Assembly (NCBI GenBank): GCA_030407085.1
Contig: CM059587.1
Span: forward strand, 22,789,001-22,853,000
Length of the DNA stretch: 64,000 bases
Source of the DNA: Trichopria drosophilae
Taxonomy: Eukaryota > Arthropoda > Insecta > Hymenoptera > Diapriidae
Direction: 5' to 3'
In this document: piece after piece, positions 58,501 to 64,000 of the stretch
Layout: each line of letters begins with the position of its first letter
How positions within the stretch are numbered: the first letter of the stretch is position 1
The notes under the pieces: model-generated
What the model was told of the DNA's origin: nothing
Database searches by the model: none
Seen by the model: the letters and a program-made list of their open reading frames with translations, nothing else
Position numbers and translations under genes: made by a program

Positions 58501-61500
58501 TAATGGGTTAAATACATTTCAGTAAGTCTACCCGAAGTTTTCGAGGTTGCCGATTATAAATCTGAATTTAGAAGTTTGAAATTCAATATGGCGGACCCAA
58601 TATGACGGATAAAACTTTCAAAATATAATTTAAAGTGAGTGAAAATCGAAGATTAGAGGTTTACACGTTCTCTGATTACGAATCTGAAAGTAAAATTTTG
58701 AAATTCAAAATGGCAAATCCAATATGGCCGACAAACTTGCCAAATGGAACTTAATTTGACAGAATTTCACATTAAGAGGTTTAAGAATTCACTATGGAGA
58801 ATACAATATTATAGCTTTATCAACATATTATTATTATTATGGATATTTTCAATCAATTTTTTTAAATTTTCAATCTTGACAACTGATTCGTAATCCACGA
58901 CCTTTTTCGTGTTTTGGTCCGTCTTTTTTAATTTAAAAAATGTTATAGAATTGTAAAAATGGATTCATGATCAGCGAGTTTCGTCCAAAATATGTAATGT
59001 ATTATATTTTGATCCACCACAAGGGTTCGCTATTTTGAATTTTAAAAATTGAACTACGGATTCGTAATCAGGGACCTCGGAAACCCCTAAGAACCGAACG
59101 TCATTGTAATCGTGGAATTTTTCGCATTTTGGTTCGTCATATTAGACCGCCATTTTGAATTTCCGAAATCTGACAGCAGTTTCGTAGTAAGTGGTTTATA
59201 AACTCCTCAGGAATCGAGTTTTATTTACATTGAACAATTTTTCGTATTGTAGTCCGACATATTGTGTCCGACATTTTGAATTTCGAAAATCTGACAACAT
59301 AACTGTAATCAGCGCTCGCTAACAGCCACCACCAATAAAACGAACAAAATTTCATTAAAATCTAACAACTTTTCACATTTTATCCGCCATTTTGTATTTT
59401 GCACTCTCGCCGTGTCATAAAAATTGTGCACGCGCATGATTTTCACTTCAAAATGATAGCCTGAATATATGGTAAAAAGAAAACATTGTGCCACAAAATA
59501 AAAGTTCCGTGATATTTTTCACTTGTTAGTAGATTTTTGTTTGGTGTCCACCGTGAAAACAAAATGTTCGAAAATAATCTGATCAGAAAATTGACTATAT
59601 TTTATTTGTTTGCTCAGGAATTAAAAAAACATTTTTATAGTGTGTATTTGTTGAAATCATTATACACTAGAAAAGTATAAGCAAATAACCTTTCTATGTC
59701 ACCCTGCAGCGAAGTCCCTTATAATCTTTTTGTAGAGGATTTCACGATCTATATTTTTTGTCGGTAATATATCTTTTATATATTCATATATTTAAAAATA
59801 TGTACAAAAACGGGAGAAATAAGGCGTTTTTACTGGTTTTGATCTTAAATTTGACCTTCGTGCCAATTTTCAACGATTTGTTAAACCATGAGGGTATGAA
59901 TTTTGCAAAATTTTAATTTTGTTAAAAAATACAATTTTAAAAATGCAAAAAAAAAGACATTTTTTACGTTATTTTTCATTCAAAATAGCGCCAGAATACA
60001 AATATTAATTTTTTTTAAATTATGTTATAATATATTTGGAAATTCAGGAATGGGTCTCCTTAATAATAACAATGTATGAACATTTAACTTTTTAATAAGC
60101 AATGTATTATACTTTTAAATAACATTAATACATAAAGATTAGGATGGTTCAAAAAAACACTTAATTTTTTTTCGTCCAAACATATTTCAAATAACGAAAA
60201 AATGCTTCAAGAATTTTTGCAGGTTTTTAAAAAAAATATTTAGAGGTCGCGCTCTTTCCTTTCGTGCAAAAATCAATAAAATTATAAATTAAATTGTTAT
60301 AACATGTGAAAATGTCAACATTTTTTTTCGATATCAACTGTAAACTTCGTCAATGTTATGAACAAGAAACGTGACATTTTTTATGTTTAAAAATAATATT
60401 CTAAACAATATCCAGCAATAAATAATGGAAAAAAAACAAGTACAAAAATATTTGGTAAACTTTGTAATGAATATGACGTCAGAAATTGTCACTCGGTCAT
60501 ATCTTGGCCGCCATTTTTATTTCTAGCAATGCATATCTTCTTCAAAATATCTAAAAAATGCCGGAAATAAATTGGCAGTCTTGAACACCGCCCCGTTTTC
60601 ATTTTAATTAAAAATTACTACATATTTCTCGCCACCTTAGATCCGCCATTTTGATATTTCAATTTCTTAGCACATATTTATGTTCTGCAACCGAAAAATG
60701 ACTTGTATGTAATATTTAATTGTGTCATAATACATTATTGTCGAAAAATTAGTCAATTAAACATTTGTATACTTGTTTTCTTGATAACAATTTGTAAAAT
60801 TTAGTAAAATGTTCTTGATTTTTGTTTAAAGGAAATAGTGCGATCTCTAAATATTTTTTTTTAACCCTTAAATGCCACACGGGGTCCGGAAGACCCCAGA
60901 CCTTTTTCAATGACAAACTTTCAATTGTTCCCACCAAAAATGGAATTCATAGTTTTCTCTGGTTATAGTTGCGGGTATGAACTACCTGTCTCCACACTTA
61001 TCAGTAGCCAGTTCTGTCGCAGCGACTATTTCGAGCGCTTCAAAATTAAAGTGGGGTCCGGAGTACCCCCGTGTGTCATCAACGCGCTTTTTTTTTTTTA
61101 TATTGGAATAATATTTTTTGTCGTTTTTTAATAGTGTTTTACCAATTTTGAAGGTAAATATAATCATGTATGGTGGTCATAATTTTGTTGTCGTTTATTG
61201 GGTTTGTTTATATCCTTTTAAGATGGCCTATCCAAAGATCGCAAAACGAAAATGCAGTGTCCCTCGTATCTCTTTTTTCCATTTTTTTTCTTTATATTAT
61301 ATTAACTGTAAACATTTTCTCTATTTAAAACGAATTTTCAATAAAATTTAATAAGAATATGTACAGTTACAACGTTCTTTATGATGTATTTTTTTCTCAG
61401 AATAAATCACACTTTACATTGCAAAATAAATACCTTTTTTTAAACAATTCAATATCATTTTAATTTTTCCTTACAGTGACATATCTCAAGAGTACTATAC

Positions 61501-64000
61501 TCAATTTTTAAGTAGAAATATTAAATATTAAAAATATGGTACTAATTTGTTTCTGGAAACCCATATTTTCACTTTTTTCGACCACTTTGTTTTATATATA
61601 ATATTGAAATTGAATTTTTAACAATGCAAGCTTTTTACACAGTTTCTAAAGCTTTGACCAACATTGAAAAAATCTGCATAAATAAATATCAAAAAATAAA
61701 AAAGTTAACAGACATTTTTACGATGGGGTCTCGAATACCCCGTGTGTCATATATGAGATTTTACAGACGTGTGGCATTTAAGGGTTAAATCTGTAAAAAT
61801 TCTGAAAGCATTTTTTTGCTATGTGAAAAATATTTGGAGTGTAAAACTTAAAAAAAAATAAGAAAAGAGCAAAAAATCAGAATACACATAATTTTTGGCT
61901 GTTTTTTTTTTTCAAAATATCGGCCAAGATATGGCCGAGCGCCAATTTCTGGCATCATATTCGTAATCAGGAAGCAAAGGTACATCGAAATGGCGTTGTA
62001 CTTTCTCGTAAATAAGAAAAAAAATCCTAAAAATCAGAATAATCACAATTTTTTTTTGTTTTTTCAAAATGGCGGCCGAGATATAACCGAGCGAGAATTT
62101 CTGACATCATATTCGTAATAAAGGGCAAAAATACATCGAAATGGCGTGGTACTTTATTGTAAATAAACAAAATGCCTAAAAATCAGAATAATCATAATTT
62201 TTGCCTGTTTTTCAAAATAGCGGCCGAGATATGACCGAGCAACAATTTCTGACGTCATATTCGTAATCAGAAGGCAAAAATACTTGGAAAACAAGTTGTA
62301 ATTTTTGGATTTCGAAGAGGTGTATCATCCGAAAGATTACAAAATATTTTTGTACTTGTTTTTTTCCATTATTTATAGCTGTGTATTGTTTAGAATATTA
62401 TTTTTTAAGCCATAAAAACGTCACATTTCTTGTTCATAACATTGACGAAGTTGTTATCGAAAAAAAATGTTGACATTTTCACATGTTAACAAAATTTAAT
62501 TTATAATTTTATTTATGTTTGCACAAAAGGAGAGAGGAGAGAGAGCACAAAAGGACCTCTAACTATATTTTTAAAAATCTGCAAAAATTCGGAAATCAAT
62601 TTTTTTTTAACCACCCTAATAAAGATACATGAAACCTTTAACCTATTTATAAATTCAGTCAGAATGACAGTTAATTTCCTTATGTAGAAACATGTGCTCA
62701 ACATTTTTTTGTTTCTTGCAATAACAAATTTTGACAATATGATCAATTATGTTAAAATGAAATTGGATACTTTGTGAATTCAATGTTTGCCCAAATAAAT
62801 GCTTTAATTGCAAGATTCATTGTTGTAATTCAAACATTGGGATCGTAACTGAGACCGTAACTTTACGTTACCAATTGTACAGTTTATAAATTGCATAATT
62901 TTCTAATAATAATACTGTTTGGAAATAGTAAATTTAATCAATATACTCAAATTTTAAAAGGAACTTACCAAATCGTTATTGTAAATTGCAAATGCTAGTT
63001 CCATGTCCATAACTTCGCTCAAGTTGGGTTCTTTCTGTTCTGTGATTGCTCGAGCTTCTTCCTCTTCTAGCGACCTCGCATATTCTGCATCTAAACAAAA
63101 TATTATACAATGTATTATATAATGAGATAATGTTATGAGTTAGCCAAATTTGACAATAATGCAAACTTTCAACAATGAACTAAATTTTCGTGACATTTTT
63201 GTAGCAAGATCAAAATAAAAAATATATGAAATTTAAAAATGGTGAACTGTTTTCTAACTCCTTTTATTTTCATTTCATAAAAGCAAAAATATAGTAATAC
63301 ATACCTATAGAAATCATTTGATCTAGCTGCTCCTGTTGTGCTGCCAGTTGTGTTTCTACACTTTCAACCCAAAGGTTGTATAGTTGTTGAGCCATTGATT
63401 TCCTAATCTGCACTACCGGAAACAGTCCATCAGGAGTTTGGTAATCTTGAACACCAAATGTTGATTCTAATGTCTTGATGAAGTCGAATCCAAGATTCAA
63501 CTCCATCATTTCCTCGCAATTAACATCATTTTCCAAGCTCGACTCATCTTCCTCGGAGGAAAACTTCTCTTCAATTTCGGGTGATGCATCGAACCTTGGC
63601 GGAGAATCAGCAAACTCAATCATTTCCCTCTTCGTTGGTGATTCTACGATAGGGTTGAACTCTCTACTTTTCCACCTTTTGACCTGAAGAATGTGAGGAT
63701 GATAGGTTGATTCGCAGAACGACAATTTCTCTTCGAGTTCTTTCTGCAGTGCTAAATTCTGTTCCGTAAATTTTTTATTCTTTTTAGTCCTTTGCGGTAG
63801 AGGCTTCAGATCTGTAAATTCGTCGCTTAGTTTTCCAAATGACCATATTGATTCTAATTGACTTTGTGAGTCAGGTCTATTATTCATAACTTTTTTTACT
63901 GCCTCTGTCCGTTGAGGTTTGCTCTGGAAAAGCAGATCTTTGGTTTCGTGCAACGAATTCGACTTCTCTGCATTTTGTTCCGTTGAAAATATTTCTGCAG
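52532..64000 (-). CDS. N4BP2: N4BP2-like protein (NEDD4-binding protein 2; CUE, DUF1771, Smr; gene span, 5' partial)
   Basis: Exons on the - strand: 64000-63305, 63090-62969, 53849-53598, 53249-53052, 52969-52677 and 52598-52532, in frame for 541 residues to TAA 52534-52532. Domains in order: a disordered acidic region with a helical FIKTLESTFGVQ and MAQQLYNLWVESVETQLAAQ segment, EEEEARAITEQ, a CUE-like domain (LTWQTLNEMFPDCDPDMLDE, HNRNFKETVTVIEAS), DUF1771 (YADALDATYAARKEAS, GSYAVAAYYSQMAKLHAKN) and a C-terminal Smr domain (LDLHNLYVAEAL, ITGWGARSING, RIKPAV). The N-terminal P-loop kinase part expected for N4BP2 is outside the window. Yeast Cue2 and worm NONU-1, of the same CUE-Smr class, cleave mRNA at stalled ribosomes, so a no-go decay role is a fair inference. 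Confidence 0.92.
52677..52969 (-). CDS. N4BP2: N4BP2 exon: end of DUF1771 and Smr core
   Basis: It encodes AKLHAKNVEIENAKAASAIL, ESTLDLHNLYVAEALRALDI and VHIITGWGARSINGRGRIKP. The DLH of the DxH catalytic motif is present; the TGxG loop reads TGWG where TGRG is common. Donor GTAAGT; phase 2 out. Confidence 0.93.
53052..53249 (-). CDS. N4BP2: N4BP2 exon: DUF1771
   Basis: It encodes ESTSRGDVIHISDENVEYSY, ADALDATYAARKEASRQLNL and KCHRSGSYAVAAYYSQM. The R/K-x-x-Y/x-A pattern and GSYAVAAYY are typical of the DUF1771 helix pair before Smr. Phase 0 on both sides. Confidence 0.92.
53250..53597 (-). other. N4BP2 intron, nothing recognised
   Basis: A 348-base AT-rich intron with no repeat detected. 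Confidence 0.6.
53598..53849 (-). CDS. N4BP2: N4BP2 exon: CUE-like domain
   Basis: It encodes KKQKKETPMDMAARLTWQTL, NEMFPDCDPDMLDEIYQ, HNRNFKETVTVIEASTGASV. The MFP motif and the N-F/N-x-TV end match ubiquitin-binding CUE domains. The acceptor is TTTTTAG at 53850; phase 0 on both sides. Confidence 0.92.
56412..56543. mobile_element. Small MITE with ACACAGAAAGAAAGAAG termini
   Basis: The left end is ACACAGAAAGAAAGAAG and the right end CCTTCTTTCTGTGT. At 132 bases it has only terminal pairing plus TGACATCACT in the middle. The terminus resembles ACACGGAAAGAAA of 3084-3918 and a lone ACACGGAAAGAAA at 43945. Confidence 0.65.
57352..58511. mobile_element. TTAA-flanked foldback element, family J, with a tandem repeat core
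   Basis: The ends are TTAACCCATTACGTACC and GGTACGTAATGGGTTAA. The arms of about 310 bases match closely: ACGGACGAAAAATTGTCGTT (57370-57389) mirrors the right end, and CATGGACCCGCAGCTATAAG (57633-57652) mirrors 58209-58229 with one difference. The core is the 121-base tandem repeat at 57679-58100. Confidence 0.88.
57679..58100 (+). repeat. Tandem repeat, 121-base unit, about 3.4 copies
   Basis: The marker AATTCGTAATCAATGACCCC (or variants) recurs near 57679, 57800, 57921 and 58042, a spacing of 121 bases. Each unit also has AAAAACCCCCGAGTAACAA, GATTTCATCAAAT, and GTCCGCCATATTG followed by TCGCCATCTTGAATTTT. Confidence 0.9.
58515..59330. repeat. Diverged copies of the GGCGGATCC / GATTACGAATCTG unit in both directions
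   Basis: 58540-58740 carries ATGGCGGACCCAATATG and GATTACGAATCTG in one orientation. 58880-59320 carries GATTCGTAATC, CCGCCATTTTGAATT and CAGCGACC-type pieces in the other. It looks like an old inverted repeat of the same unit as 57679-58100. Confidence 0.6.
60861..61788. mobile_element. TTAA-flanked element, family K, with GGGGTC/GACCCC motifs
   Basis: The ends are TTAACCCTTAAATGCCACAC and GTGTGGCATTTAAGGGTTAA-like (61771-61788). Inside, GGGGTCCGGAAGACCCC (60881), GGGGTCCGGAGTACCCC (61052) and GGGGTCTCGAATACCCC (61725) recur, two of them followed by GTGTGTCAT. Repeated subterminal motifs are common binding sites for transposases. No coding capacity. Confidence 0.82.
61862..62290 (+). repeat. 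Tandem repeat, about 120-140 bases, three copies
   Basis: Three copies of a unit with AAAATCAGAATA, TCAAAATGGCGGCCGAGATA (or variants), GACCGAGC, CAATTTCTGACATCATATTC and ATACATCGAAATGGCG. Copies centre near 61930, 62080 and 62215. The left arm has one copy (60486-60520) in inverse orientation. Confidence 0.8.
62969..63090 (-). CDS. N4BP2: N4BP2 exon: acidic/helical segment
   Basis: It encodes DAEYARSLEEEEARAITEQK and EPNLSEVMDMELAFAIYNND plus L. Donor GTAAGT, acceptor TTTGTTTAG (63099-63091). Joins the upstream exon in phase 1 and the CUE exon in phase 0. Confidence 0.88.
63305..64000 (-). CDS. N4BP2: N4BP2 exon: disordered central region (runs off the window)
   Basis: The frame is open from the right edge. 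It encodes SLHETKDLLFQSKPQRTEAV, basic and acidic stretches, ELNLGFDFIKTLESTFGV, GLFPVVQIRKSMAQQLYNLW and VETQLAAQQEQLDQMIS, then donor GTATGT at 63304. The Val-rich VQIRKSMAQQLYNLWVES segment recalls the region before the CUE domain in vertebrate N4BP2. The true 5' end is outside. Confidence 0.88.

Larger units (their letters stand above)
60138..62622. mobile_element. Large inverted-repeat element enclosing a TTAA element
   Basis: The left arm (about 60138-60540) and right arm (about 62220-62622) match through ACATGTGAAAATGTCAACAT (60303-60322, inverse near 62472) and GAAAAAAAACAAGTACAAAA (60428-60447, inverse near 62352). Ends are about AGATTAGGATGGTT and AACCACCCTAAT. The TTAA element at 60861-61788 and a tandem repeat at 61862-62290 lie between the arms. 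Confidence 0.75.
53850..62968 (-). other. N4BP2 large intron (9.1 kb)
   Basis: 53850-56411 and 56544-57351 are AT-rich with nothing recognised. The rest holds a small MITE (56412-56543), a TTAA foldback with tandem repeats (57352-58511), scattered copies of the same unit (58515-59330), and a nested inverted repeat (60138-62622). 62623-62968 shows nothing. Confidence 0.75.

Overview
This window is nuclear DNA from an insect, most likely a hymenopteran. That assignment is an inference from very AT-rich non-coding DNA, GC-richer exons, introns from 65 bases to many kilobases, and the three protein families present. No bacterial features were seen. Three genes could be assembled exon by exon with matching splice phases: (1) + strand, 301-19294, the RRM-to-C-terminus part of a SCAF4/SCAF8-type RNA polymerase II CTD-associated factor, with its 5' part off the left edge; (2) + strand, about 32682-52252, a MOK-type (MAPK/MAK/MRK overlapping) protein kinase lacking only a resolvable first exon; (3) - strand, 64000-52532, the C-terminal half of an N4BP2-type protein (CUE, DUF1771, Smr), with its N-terminal part off the right edge. 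MOK and N4BP2 converge tail to tail, with stop codons 279 bases apart.

Layout: 1-19.3 kb is SCAF4/8, six exons split by two large repeat-filled introns (2.9-8.4 kb and 10.5-18.2 kb). 19.3-21 kb is its 3' UTR and probable alternative poly(A) region. 21-32.6 kb is intergenic and full of inverted-repeat elements. 32.7-52.3 kb is MOK, eleven exons, whose last intron (6.2 kb) holds a broken Mutator-like transposase fragment. 52.5-64 kb is N4BP2, whose 9.1 kb intron holds several repeat elements.

The non-genic DNA is dominated by foldback (long inverted repeat) elements. Eleven are bounded on both sides by TTAA followed by CCC or a near variant, which is the signature of piggyBac-type insertion. 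Their interiors differ, so they look like several non-autonomous families that share end rules. A LINE fragment has inserted into one of them and left a visible target-site duplication. Several elements carry a recurring core with GATTCGTAATCAGCGACC and CCGCCATNTTG, the latter identical to the vertebrate YY1 consensus; in two places this core is amplified as tandem repeats of about 110-121 bases.

The genes do not form a pathway: SCAF4/8 acts in Pol II termination and poly(A) choice, MOK is a signalling kinase of the ciliary RCK group, and N4BP2/Cue2/NONU-1 proteins act in no-go mRNA decay. All boundaries were read by eye without similarity searches, so inverted-repeat ends away from TTAA are approximate.
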